Shown piece after piece: positions 1-4,780 of a stretch of DNA of 6,216 nt. Both the position numbers and the translations under genes were made by a program. Origin of the DNA: JAXGTO01 sp040774885 (GTDB lineage: Bacteria > Actinomycetota > Coriobacteriia > Coriobacteriales > Eggerthellaceae); assembly GCA_040774885.1 (NCBI GenBank), contig JAXGTO010000050.1:1-6216 (forward strand), read 5' to 3'. The first letter of the stretch is position 1; every line of letters begins with the position of its first letter. The notes beneath the pieces are model-generated. The model was given only the letters and a program-made list of their open reading frames with translations. It made no database searches and was not told the origin of the DNA.

Positions 1-83
1 AAACACCGTTCGCATCGGCCCTGACATCCGTAGAATGGCGGCCTTTTTGAGAAATCCGCAGTGAGAGCATGGCGCGTCGCGCC
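1..83 (+). repeat. Right end of a MITE-like repeat (copy R1)
   Basis: Bases 1-60 match 1801-1860 with 9 mismatches by hand count. The core at 29-56 is the same 28-bp sequence that ends the complete element at 1721-1856, differing from copy R2 at one base (51-56 gaaatc against gcaatc). A shorter match continues after a gap of about 23 bases: 67-83 against 1890-1906, 15 of 17. Because 1-28 corresponds to the interior of the complete element, the left half of this copy probably lies beyond the window edge. No ORF is seen. The repeat is seen directly; calling it a miniature transposable element is inference. Confidence 0.7.
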
Positions 84-151
84 CCTCTGATGCACGCGGT
101 TGAATCGTCCCTCCGATACGTGCTCAGTGGCTCACTCTTTTGCGGATGATG

Positions 152-179
152 CCTGACGGTACTCGATAAGGCTTATACT
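152..179 (+). promoter_or_regulatory. Possible promoter of the lipoprotein gene
   Basis: A good -10 box TATACT lies at 174-179. A weak -35 (CTGACG, 153-158) is 15 bases upstream, which is short. The predicted transcription start near 186 leaves a leader of about 30 bases containing the GAGGGG ribosome site. The -10 is visible; its use is inferred. Confidence 0.4.
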
Positions 180-217
180 TTCATCATCTGATCATCTTCC
201 ATGTGAGGGGCTACCTG

Positions 218-904
218 ATGATGAATCAAAACCCGACCGCCTCCCGGTCTCTGCGCTCCCTGTTCTCGATGAAAGCGATAGCTTTGCTTTCCCTGTGTGC
301 GCTTGTACTCGTTATAAGCGGATGCGGCGCTTCTTCGAATCACGCCTCAAGCAGCACCGATAGCACCGACAGCACCAGCAGCACCGATAGCACCGGCGCA
401 ACGGACGCAACGCAATCTCAGGCAAGCAGCTCCTACACGACCACGGATAACGCTGATGGCAGCACCACCTATGAACAGGATTTCGGAACCTACACCGTTC
501 CTGCCGGTTGGGTTCTCTCGGAAGAACATTCCACCGACGACAAGCTCTTCTTCGTAAAAGCCGGTGACGAAGACAACCAGCTGCCCGACAACATCGCCGT
601 CAACGTCGGGACGAACAAGTATACGAAAAAGGAGAACGTCCAGTTCCGGACCGCTATCGTGCAGCAGTTGACGACGCAGATCGGCAGCGATGATGCACAG
701 CTCAGCGGAAGCGGGACCTACACCGACGCAGGGGAATACCTCTATAAATTCGAGATCCTCGAAGCGGATGGCTCGAAAACCGTCGAATGGTATGTGGTCG
801 GCGATAATCGCTATTGCCTCATCCAGCTGACGAACTGGGATGCCGATTCGAGTGCGGACGACGCAGCAAGGAGCATGGCGGTCGGTTTCGTCTGGAAGGA
901 CTGA
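218..904 (+). CDS. Secreted lipoprotein of unknown function
   Basis: This is a predicted 228-aa lipoprotein anchored on the outer face of the cytoplasmic membrane. The N-terminus has basic residues, then a hydrophobic stretch (about residues 20-34), then a lipobox V-I-S-G-C with the lipid-accepting cysteine at residue 36 (codon 323-325). A Ser/Thr/Asp-rich linker follows (about residues 46-75), then a globular domain of about 150 residues ending in W-K-D. I place the start at ATG 218 because GAGGGG at 205-210 sits 7 bases before it; ATG 221 is also possible. A GTG at 203 would overlap that ribosome site and is less likely. The mature part, with its T-V-P-x-G-W motif and late N-R-Y-C-L-I-Q strand, vaguely recalls PsbP/DUF1795-like small lipoproteins. 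That is only an impression. No operon partner is clear; 83 bases separate it from the next gene. Confidence 0.88.
   Translation: MMNQNPTASRSLRSLFSMKAIALLSLCALVLVISGCGASSNHASSSTDSTDSTSSTDSTGATDATQSQASSSYTTTDNADGSTTYEQDFGTYTVPAGWVLSEEHSTDDKLFFVKAGDEDNQLPDNIAVNVGTNKYTKKENVQFRTAIVQQLTTQIGSDDAQLSGSGTYTDAGEYLYKFEILEADGSKTVEWYVVGDNRYCLIQLTNWDADSSADDAARSMAVGFVWKD
352..396 (+). repeat. Low-complexity AGCACCGA-type repeat coding a Ser-Thr-Asp linker
   Basis: Imperfect tandem copies of a 9-base unit (AGCACCGAT/C) encode D-S-T-D-S-T-S-S-T-D-S-T just after the lipobox cysteine. Such tethers usually hold a lipoprotein domain away from the membrane and the cell wall. The repeat can change length by slippage in steps of three codons without breaking the frame. 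Confidence 0.7.
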
Positions 905-975
905 AATCGAAGGCAACTCGGCGATCGCACCCCCTTTGACACATGCAGACCATGGGTCCTGCGGGAACTGAGGAC

Positions 976-981
976 TATACT
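976..981 (+). promoter_or_regulatory. -10 box placing transcription at the start codon of the membrane protein gene
   Basis: TATACT at 976-981 is 6 bases before the ATG at 988, where a transcript from this box would begin. That predicts a leaderless mRNA, common in Actinobacteria. TTGACA at 936-941 is too far away (34 bases) to be its -35 partner. No convincing ribosome site precedes 988 or the earlier in-frame ATG at 943. Confidence 0.4.
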
Positions 982-987
982 GGGCTC

Positions 988-1620
988 ATGCAAAAGACGG
1001 ATCATATAACGCTGCCCGCGACGCCCATCGTTTCGGAGGGCTATCCGTGCACTCCAGTGTCCACACGGCCGCTTCCCGGCGGCATACTCTTCGCTATCAA
1101 GGTGATGTCCGTCATCGCCGTGGTGGCAGCGTGCCTGTGCGCTGCGGCAGCCGTCTATCTGCTCGTGGATATACAACAGGTGCAGGCCTCGCTGAGCCCC
1201 CCGGATTACACGAAGCCGAACGTCGGCGACGACTATCTATACTTCATCCTTGAAAGGGCGGTTTTAGCTACCGCGTGCGGATACAGTGCGTGCTTCCTGG
1301 CTTTGGGGGTATGCGGTATCGTGTCGACGGCTTCCGTGCGTAAATTCCCTCGTGCCAGGCCGATGCATGTCTTGGCGGTGGTCTCCGGAGCCATCATAGG
1401 TCTTACGGTGTGCGTGTTTTTGATCTGCGCTGCCAGCATGTTCTTGTGGAACAACAACGGCATGGATTGGAGTTCGGTAGGGGAGATGGCCGGCGCTACA
1501 TTGCTCTTGGAGTTCCCGGCTCTGCCGATATTGGCTTTCGCCATTCCTCTATTCGTTCTGGCCTTGAGGGCCGGGAGGCGACTTCGGGGATATCAGGAAA
1601 CGGCATCGCGGCAGGCGTAA
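988..1620 (+). CDS. Four-helix integral membrane protein of unknown function
   Basis: This is a 210-aa protein with a polar N-terminal tail of about 30 residues and four hydrophobic segments at about residues 32-60, 89-115, 127-154 and 168-194. A basic R-A-G-R-R-L-R-G stretch follows the last helix, so the C-terminus is predicted to be cytoplasmic. The loops are short and I see no catalytic motif or transporter signature. The start at 988 is chosen because the -10 box at 976-981 would begin the transcript there. The in-frame ATG at 943 would add 15 residues, but it has no ribosome site and lies upstream of the -10. The N-terminal tail is rich in Pro and Thr. The gene follows the lipoprotein gene on the same strand with no overlap, so co-function is possible but unproven. 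I do not recognise the family. Confidence 0.8.
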   Translation: MQKTDHITLPATPIVSEGYPCTPVSTRPLPGGILFAIKVMSVIAVVAACLCAAAAVYLLVDIQQVQASLSPPDYTKPNVGDDYLYFILERAVLATACGYSACFLALGVCGIVSTASVRKFPRARPMHVLAVVSGAIIGLTVCVFLICAASMFLWNNNGMDWSSVGEMAGATLLLEFPALPILAFAIPLFVLALRAGRRLRGYQETASRQA

Positions 1621-1720
1621 GGGCGTTTGCTGAACGGGTGTTGGGACGTGTGCCGGAGGGACGCGAGATTGCTTGCGCCTTACCAAGGGCGACATGCGTC
1701 AGGTGCGGCCGGGAAGCGTG

Positions 1721-1856
1721 GATTTCTCAAAAAGGCCGCCATTCTACGACTTTGGTGAATAGGGGATTGTCGCCATCAGGCCTTTTGTCGGCGTGCTCCC
1801 AAAAACCGTCTGAATCGGTCCCGAAATCCGTAGAATGGCGGCCTTTTTGAGCAATC
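1721..1856. mobile_element. MITE-like element with 28-bp terminal inverted repeats
   Basis: The left end (1721-1748) and right end (1829-1856) are inverted copies matching at 27 of 28 positions, around an 80-bp interior without a gene. The ends carry the block AAAAAGGCCGCCATTCTACG. A second copy of the right half is at 1-60, so the sequence is present at least twice within 1.9 kb, also in a non-coding spot. Short size, inverted ends, no ORF and repetition fit a miniature inverted-repeat element or a large REP-type hairpin. No obvious target-site duplication flanks it, and the parent transposase is not visible. As RNA the arms would form a long stem and could stop or stabilise transcripts from either side. 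Confidence 0.65.
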
Positions 1857-1918
1857 CGTAGCGGACGCACGTTGCGCATGTCGACAGACGCATGGTGCGT
1901 CGTGCCAGAGTGCGTATT

Positions 1919-1954
1919 CCGGAGGGACGCGTGATTCGATACGCGTCCCTCCGG
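1919..1954. repeat. Strong 14-bp palindrome (hairpin) without a T tract
   Basis: Arms 1919-1932 and 1941-1954 are perfectly complementary (CCGGAGGGACGCGT and its complement) around an 8-base loop. The stem is very GC-rich. Neither side has a run of T, so it is not a textbook intrinsic terminator. It lies about 70 bases beyond the stop of the minus-strand Fic remnant. It could be a transcript-end hairpin, a REP-like sequence or part of the neighbouring repeat. Confidence 0.6.
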
Positions 1955-1959
1955 CATGT

Positions 1960-2009
1960 TGCGCTGATGTAACCTTCTGCCAACGAAACAGCGCGTCATT
2001 CGGCAGGGG
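1960..2009 (+). repeat. 50-bp direct repeat, copy A
   Basis: This segment, beginning TGCGCTGATGTAACCTTCT, matches 2494-2543 in the same orientation at about 42 of 50 positions by hand. Copy B is the leader of the GyrI-like gene; copy A has no gene after it and runs straight into the 3' end of the Fic remnant. The two copies bracket the remnant. Confidence 0.75.
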
Positions 2010-2023
2010 GGTGGTCGGTATGC

Positions 2024-2394
2024 TCAGGAAACGACGCTCCATGAGCCCGAACGCGGGCTGCCTGCGCGGATGAGGTCTCCATCCGCCTTCAGCGCGGCGA
2101 CAAGCCTTTCCGCCGATCGCTTCGACGTGCCGAGTTCTTCGGACAATCCGCCCACCGTGCCCTTCGGATTGTTGTGGAAATAGTCCAGCGCACGTTGTTC
2201 TTCGGTATTCAAGCCCGATCCGCCTGCCGCATACGGGGAGACCGCGTCGCGTATGACCTCGAGCATGAACTGCACGAAAGCGGTGCAGGTGCCATCGGCT
2301 TCGGAATCGGCGAGAGCGACCCCACCATCTCGGCTATCTCCATGCACAGATTGTCGATGCGAGCCGTGCGCTCGAAGGGCGGTTCGTGCTCCAT
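2024..2394 (-). pseudogene. Fic-family gene remnant with the catalytic core deleted
   Basis: Reading leftward from ATG 2394 (ribosome site GAGAGGAG just before it), codons 1-25 give an N-terminus (P-P-F...R-I-D-N-L-C-M-E-I-A-E-M-V-G) of the kind that opens wHTH-type Fic proteins. Around 2315-2325 the meaningful frame shifts. The other frame gives the typical C-terminal part: T-A-F-V-Q-F-M-L-E-V-I, then a winged-helix segment (L-N-T-E-E-Q-R-A-L-D-Y-F ... K-G-T-V-G-G-L-S-E-E-L-G-T-S-K-R-S-A-E-R-L) and a final S-G-S-W-S-V-V-S. The HPFxxGNGR core and its surrounding helices, normally a few hundred residues, are absent. The simplest reading is an internal deletion that also broke the frame. The distal piece could still be translated from a GTG at 2347 as a 107-aa winged-helix protein, but I see no ribosome site for it. 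Family assignment rests on both ends matching by eye. Confidence 0.72.
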
Positions 2395-2445
2395 GGGTCT
2401 CCTCTCATTATTACCGCCATTATTTTACCGCCATTGGCGGTAAAA
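2395..2445 (-). promoter_or_regulatory. Palindromic operator and leader of the Fic remnant
   Basis: TTTTACCGCC (2423-2432) and GGCGGTAAAA (2436-2445) form a perfect 10-bp inverted repeat around ATT. A further half site, TTACCGCCATT, occurs at 2411-2421, in register with the same word at 2425-2435 (14 bases apart). The minus-strand ribosome site GAGAGGAG overlaps 2399-2406. The layout is typical of a repressor operator between divergent genes: the Fic remnant leftward and the GyrI-like gene rightward. I infer the cognate regulator is the winged helix of the original Fic protein. The sites themselves are directly visible. Confidence 0.65.
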
Positions 2446-2493
2446 CGAAACAGCGGACGGCCATCAAGCGTACTTCCAACATGCTCTGGCACA

Positions 2494-2543
2494 TGCGCTG
2501 ATGTATCCTTCTACCAACGAAGCAGCACGTTGTTCGGCGGGGA
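2494..2543 (+). repeat. 50-bp direct repeat, copy B, in the GyrI-like gene leader
   Basis: This copy matches 1960-2009. It contains TATCCT at 2504-2509, a possible -10 box (copy A has TAACCT), with no good -35. It ends just before the ribosome site GGAGGG (2547-2552). The repeat therefore covers the probable promoter-to-leader part of the operon. Confidence 0.7.
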
Positions 2544-2556
2544 ACCGGAGGGAACG

Positions 2557-3189
2557 ATGGCTTTCGACTTCAAGAAGGAATACAAGGAGTTCTACCTGCC
2601 ACCGCGGAAACCGGGGATCATCGATGTTCCCAAGATGACCTATCTAGCCGTAAGGGGAAGCGGCGATCCCAACGAAGAAGACGGCGCTTACAAGCAGGCG
2701 GTGGGCGTGCTGTACACCATCGCGTACACCATCAAGATGAGCTACAAGGGAAACCATGCGATCGCCGGATTTTACGAGTACGTCGTGCCGCCCCTCGAGG
2801 GCTTTTGGTGGCAAGAGGGCGTTGCGGGAGTCGACTACGCAAACAAGGAGGCCTTCAACTGGATTTCGGTGATTCGCGTTCCCGAGTTCGTTACGCAAGA
2901 CGTGTTCGAATGGGCGAGGGGCGAAGCCGAGCGAAAGAAGAAGATCGATTGCTCGGGTGTCGAATTGATCGATATCTGCGAGGGGACGTGCGTGCAAGCG
3001 ATGCATATCGGATCCTTCGACAGCGAGCCGGAAACGGTCGGCCCCATGGATGATTGTGCGGCCCAGCAAGGATACGAGCTCGATTTCAGCGGGCGGCGGA
3101 TGCATCACGAGATCTACCTTTCCGACCCGCGCAGGACGGCCCCCGAGAAGTGCAAGACCGTCATCCGCCATCCGGTTAGGAAGGCGTAG
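2557..3189 (+). CDS. GyrI-like small-molecule-binding domain protein (COG4832 type)
   Basis: This is a 210-aa cytoplasmic protein matching the stand-alone GyrI-like family. It opens with M-A-F-D-F-K-K-E-Y-K and L-P-P-R-K-P-G-I-I-D-V-P-K-M (residues 14-27). It has the G-S-G-D-P-N segment (34-39), E-G-F-W-W (81-85), the W-I-S-V-I-R-V-P segment (102-109) and the closing H-H-E-I-Y-L-S-D-P-R-R motif (183-193). GyrI-like domains bind hydrophobic or cationic small molecules in a pocket lined by aromatics and an acidic residue. Some members of this subfamily are known to hydrolyse cyclopropanoid genotoxins, so a protective role is possible, though unproven here. ATG 2557 is chosen because GGAGGG at 2547-2552 lies just before it; an upstream extension to 2386 would run through the operator and is unlikely. 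The stop is 4 bases before the TfoX-domain gene, so the two form an operon. Confidence 0.88.
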   Translation: MAFDFKKEYKEFYLPPRKPGIIDVPKMTYLAVRGSGDPNEEDGAYKQAVGVLYTIAYTIKMSYKGNHAIAGFYEYVVPPLEGFWWQEGVAGVDYANKEAFNWISVIRVPEFVTQDVFEWARGEAERKKKIDCSGVELIDICEGTCVQAMHIGSFDSEPETVGPMDDCAAQQGYELDFSGRRMHHEIYLSDPRRTAPEKCKTVIRHPVRKA

Positions 3190-3193
3190 GGCC

Positions 3194-3514
3194 ATGGCGA
3201 GCAGCGAAGGATACTTGGACTACGTGCTCGACCTGCTGGGTGACGTGGACGGCATCAGCCATCGGAAGATGATGGGCGAATACGTGCTGTATTGCAGGGG
3301 CAAGGTGTTCGGAGGCATCTACGACGACCGCTTCTTGGTCAAGCCGACCGAGTCGGCAAGGCGCCTGCTGCCCGATGCCCCGATGGAGCTGAACTATGAC
3401 GGCGGGTCGAAGATGCTGGCCGTCAACACCGAGGACCGCGCGTTCATCGCCGCCGTGGTGGAGGCCATGTGGCCGGAGCTCCCCGAGCCCAAGGCGAAGC
3501 GACGTATGACCTAG
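3194..3514 (+). CDS. TfoX/Sxy N-terminal domain protein
   Basis: This 106-aa protein consists of one TfoX N-terminal domain. The hallmark stretch is R-K-M-M-G-E-Y-V-L-Y at residues 24-33, followed by G-K-V-F-G-G-I-Y-D-D-R-F-L-V-K (36-50). The P-T-E-S-A segment and a C-terminal amphipathic helix with W-P-E-L-P-E-P-K complete it. Full-length TfoX/Sxy proteins regulate competence in gammaproteobacteria; single-domain versions like this one are widespread and functionally uncharacterised, so no competence role is implied. The start at 3194 follows the GyrI-like stop by 4 bases, with only a weak AGGG ribosome site inside the preceding stop region, so translation is probably coupled. The C-terminus is basic (K-A-K-R-R-M-T). 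Confidence 0.85.
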   Translation: MASSEGYLDYVLDLLGDVDGISHRKMMGEYVLYCRGKVFGGIYDDRFLVKPTESARRLLPDAPMELNYDGGSKMLAVNTEDRAFIAAVVEAMWPELPEPKAKRRMT

Positions 3515-3562
3515 GTTGCGAGCGCTTGCGGATACCTTTTAGTCACGTGCAAGCACACTGTT
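3515..3562. other. Gap between convergent genes
   Basis: These 48 bases separate the TfoX-domain gene from the minus-strand peptide gene. They contain GCTTGC and GCAAGC words that could pair across a long loop, and a short TTTT run, but no convincing intrinsic terminator for either strand. Confidence 0.4.
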
Positions 3563-3676
3563 TTATTCCCACTCGATGATGCAATTTGAGCAGGCAGTTG
3601 ATGTGGTTCTTTCCAGTGAATCTGCGTCTACTGCGTTTACGTCGTGTGCCCACGTAGCCTGGCCGTTGGTACTCAT
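3563..3676 (-). CDS. 37-aa conserved small peptide, copy 1
   Basis: Reading leftward from ATG 3676 to TAA 3563-3565 gives 37 residues: M-S-T-N-G-Q-A-T-W at the start, an acidic middle (D-V-N-A-V-D-A-D-S-L-E), then C-S-N-C at 29-32 and the end I-I-E-W-E. The same ORF recurs at 4781-4894 with identical ends. Relative to copy 2 there are five amino-acid changes (A10V, A18P, R23W, T25I, A28T) and two silent changes by hand count. No signal peptide or membrane segment is present. The ribosome site is weak (GAGGCGTGAG upstream). The start is 22 bases beyond the stop of the RhuM-Fic tail remnant. I do not recognise the product. It could be a real small protein tied to the toxin operon, or an incidental ORF in a conserved recombination repeat. 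Confidence 0.5.
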   Translation of the reverse strand: MSTNGQATWAHDVNAVDADSLERTTSTACSNCIIEWE

Positions 3677-3686
3677 ATGGTACTCA
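3668..3686. promoter_or_regulatory. GGTACTCA direct repeat over the start of peptide copy 1
   Basis: GGTACTCA occurs at 3668-3675 and 3679-3686, separated by TAT, so the units are 11 bases apart, one helical turn, and overlap the ATG. The same arrangement is at 4886-4904. It could be a protein-binding or recombination site. That use is inference. Confidence 0.4.
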
Positions 3687-3698
3687 CGCCTCGAATTA

Positions 3699-3833
3699 TC
3701 AGGCGGATTCGAATGGCTTGCGGGTGTCAGCAAGCAGGTTCATAACCAGCGAGACCATGGTCTCCTTCTCCTGCTGCCTCGCCGATCTGCTCGAGGCGTT
3801 TGCCGTTTTCGCCGGGACCCTTATGGTGCTCAT
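3699..3833 (-). pseudogene. Truncated 3' end of a RhuM-Fic gene
   Basis: The minus strand encodes E-K-E-T-M-V-S-L-V-M-N-L-L-A-D-T-R-K-P-F-E-S-A and TGA at 3699-3701. It is nearly identical to the tail of the intact RhuM-Fic protein (K-D-T-M-V-S-L-V-M-N-L-L-A-G-T-R-K-P-F-E-S-A-R). Upstream the homology breaks. In another frame E-N-G-K-R-L-E-Q-I-G-E resembles the preceding D-G-R-K-R-L ... I-A-E of the intact protein, suggesting a few lost bases and an internal deletion. A 44-codon frame runs from ATG 3833 to the stop but mixes unrelated and homologous sequence, so it is probably not a functional gene. It lies 41 bases beyond the Fic toxin stop. Confidence 0.65.
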
Positions 3834-3874
3834 GCTCAATACATTCTGTTGTTTCAGGTTGCTTATAGGTGAAG

Positions 3875-4492
3875 TTACTTTCTGGTTACCGAGCCGGATA
3901 GCAACGTCTCAAGTGGTTTTGTATCGCGCATTGCTGTGATATATGCATCGCAAAGAGTATCGGAGTCAATTGTCCTAAGGTTTAATTCCCACCCGGCACA
4001 TCGCGCCAATTGATTGGCGAAAACGCGCTGGGTACGCCCATTGCCTTCTCGGAAGGGATGAAGCGCATTGATTTCGGCAATATAGAAAGCCATCCGTGCT
4101 GCGAATTCATCGTGTTTAAGCCCGTGCAGATAGTCTTCGGATTTCAGCTTTCCGAATAATTCTTCGGAGTAAGGTTCTATGAATTCAGCTGCACAAAAAA
4201 CGGTCGACCCTTTTGAGATGAACCCCTTTTCGCGGATTTCGCCCGCCCAGTCATAGATTTCGCCGAATAACGCTTTGTGAATTGCTTTTAGGTGGGACAA
4301 GTCGAAAGCTCCGCTGATTGGTTCGTCTTCAAGAGCAGCGATAGCAACCGCGGTAATCGACCGTTCCGCTTGGTTTAATTCGTCCCACGTCTTAAGTCCG
4401 AATCGGTTGATCAAGACGCCGGTGCCTTCGTAGACATAAGGGTCGTCATCGTCGTAGCGATAATCGTAAGTGCGGATTGGCGTATCAGGCAT
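3875..4492 (-). CDS. fic: Fic-domain toxin (class I, VbhT/FicT-like)
   Basis: This 205-aa protein carries the complete Fic signature H-P-F-R-E-G-N-G-R-T-Q-R at residues 145-156, fitting HPFx(D/E)GNGRxxR. H145 is the expected catalytic base, E149 the metal ligand and G150-R156 the phosphate-binding loop. The family transfers AMP from ATP to hydroxyl groups of target proteins; for small bacterial FicT/VbhT-like toxins the known targets are DNA gyrase and topoisomerase IV. The N-terminal D-P-Y-V-Y-E-G-T-G-V-L-I-N-R (17-30) and the G-E-I-Y-D-W-A-G-E-I-R-E-K flap region (77-89) are typical of the class. ATG 4492 overlaps the end of the antitoxin gene by 8 bases (ATGCCTGA), implying coupled translation. 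No inhibitory helix lies within the protein, consistent with a separate antitoxin. It appears intact and active by sequence. Confidence 0.93.
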   Translation of the reverse strand: MPDTPIRTYDYRYDDDDPYVYEGTGVLINRFGLKTWDELNQAERSITAVAIAALEDEPISGAFDLSHLKAIHKALFGEIYDWAGEIREKGFISKGSTVFCAAEFIEPYSEELFGKLKSEDYLHGLKHDEFAARMAFYIAEINALHPFREGNGRTQRVFANQLARCAGWELNLRTIDSDTLCDAYITAMRDTKPLETLLSGSVTRK

Positions 4493-4670
4493 GCGTTGCT
4501 GCCATCTTGTGCGCGGCGGCAACGTATTCGGCGATAAGATCTTGATAGGAGATTTCCCCACGACCAACACGGCGCAGGTTTTCCTTTTCGGCATCGGTCA
4601 TGACAAGTTTTTCCGTTGCCAGGGAATGTTCGACTTCGTCGATGATTATTTCCATGCGCTCTGCAGTCAT
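4485..4670 (-). CDS. VbhA-like antitoxin of the Fic toxin
   Basis: This 61-aa, mostly helical protein lies directly upstream of the Fic toxin. VbhA-type antitoxins insert a helix bearing (S/T)xxxE(G/N) into the Fic active site so that the glutamate blocks productive ATP binding. Here S16-L17-A18-T19-E20-K21 fits, except that the last position is Lys instead of Gly or Asn. The C-terminal G-R-G-E-I-S-Y-Q-D-L-I-A-E-Y (36-49) matches the conserved second half of the family. ATG 4670 has a good ribosome site (AAGGAAGG at 4675-4682, 4 bases away). Its stop overlaps the toxin start by 8 bases, so antitoxin is made first. The protein is expected to act in the cytoplasm by direct binding. Confidence 0.85.
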   Translation of the reverse strand: MTAERMEIIIDEVEHSLATEKLVMTDAEKENLRRVGRGEISYQDLIAEYVAAAHKMAATHA

Positions 4671-4674
4671 CTCG

Positions 4675-4700
4675 CCTTCCTTTTGACGTTTTTCATTATA
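4675..4700 (-). promoter_or_regulatory. -10 box and ribosome site of the VbhA/Fic operon
   Basis: On the minus strand a consensus TATAAT lies at 4695-4700 and AAGGAAGG at 4675-4682, upstream of ATG 4670. No good -35 is found at the usual spacing (CGCCTA, 4718-4723). The operon therefore has its own promoter inside the gap left of peptide copy 2. A GCAAG-CGGCGA-CTTGC hairpin at about 4751-4766 might separate it from the upstream operon. Confidence 0.6.
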
Positions 4701-4780
4701 CCGCGGAGCGCTGTTAATAGGCGATTGGCTTTGAATCGGGACGCGAACCGCAAGTCGCCGCTTGCTGCTATTCCCCTAAA

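Larger units (their letters stand above)
1621..2023. other. Repeat-rich intergenic region without a gene
   Basis: About 400 bases separate the membrane protein gene from the Fic remnant. They hold a 136-bp MITE-like element (1721-1856), a small hairpin GACGCA-TGG-TGCGTC (1887-1901), a 14-bp hairpin (1919-1954) and one copy of a 50-bp repeat (1960-2009). A 13-base piece, ccggagggacgcg, occurs at 1653-1665 and again at 1919-1931. Open frames across this stretch on both strands come from the inverted repeats (mirrored Q-K-G-R-H-S and V-E-W-R-P-F peptides) and have no ribosome sites. Confidence 0.7.
3563..3775 (-). repeat. 213-bp direct repeat, copy 1
   Basis: This segment matches 4781-4993 at a constant offset of 1218 with about 16 mismatches (roughly 92% identity, hand count). 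It comprises the 37-aa peptide ORF, the short gap upstream of it and the last 25 or so codons of a RhuM-Fic gene. The longest identical stretch, about 50 bases around 3650-3700, covers the peptide start and the gap rather than the peptide's second half. On the left the match stops at the peptide stop codon; on the right it fades after 3775. Confidence 0.9.

Noticed and set aside
347..916. Long open frame on the minus strand across the lipoprotein gene.
   Set aside because: The plus frame has a lipobox, a ribosome site and a sensible linker; the minus frame is its shadow with no start signal and odd composition.
936..981. TTGACA at 936-941 as the -35 partner of TATACT at 976-981.
   Set aside because: The spacing of 34 bases is twice the normal distance.
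1410..1850. Plus-strand frame overlapping the membrane gene end and the MITE-like element.
   Set aside because: It starts inside the membrane protein gene and ends in the inverted repeat; no ribosome site and no domain.
1721..1954. CRISPR-like or riboswitch-like structure from the repeated hairpins.
   Set aside because: There are only two or three repeat units in mixed orientation, no regular spacers and no conserved aptamer pattern.
1727..2042. Several minus-strand frames over the intergenic repeats.
   Set aside because: Their peptides are translations of the inverted repeats (mirrored Q-K-G-R-H-S and V-E-W-R-P-F), with no ribosome sites.
3563..3577. The word reading I-E-W-E-stop on the minus strand looks like the 3' end of guaA, a known integration site for islands.
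   Set aside because: The upstream codons give the 37-aa peptide, not the K-P-P-x-T-I-E-W-E of GMP synthase, and it recurs in copies too long to be an att core. A link to guaA integration is not supported here.
3576..3939. Plus-strand frames over the repeat copy and tail remnant.
   Set aside because: They mirror the minus-strand peptide and RhuM-Fic tail, and part of one recurs only because the 213-bp repeat is duplicated.
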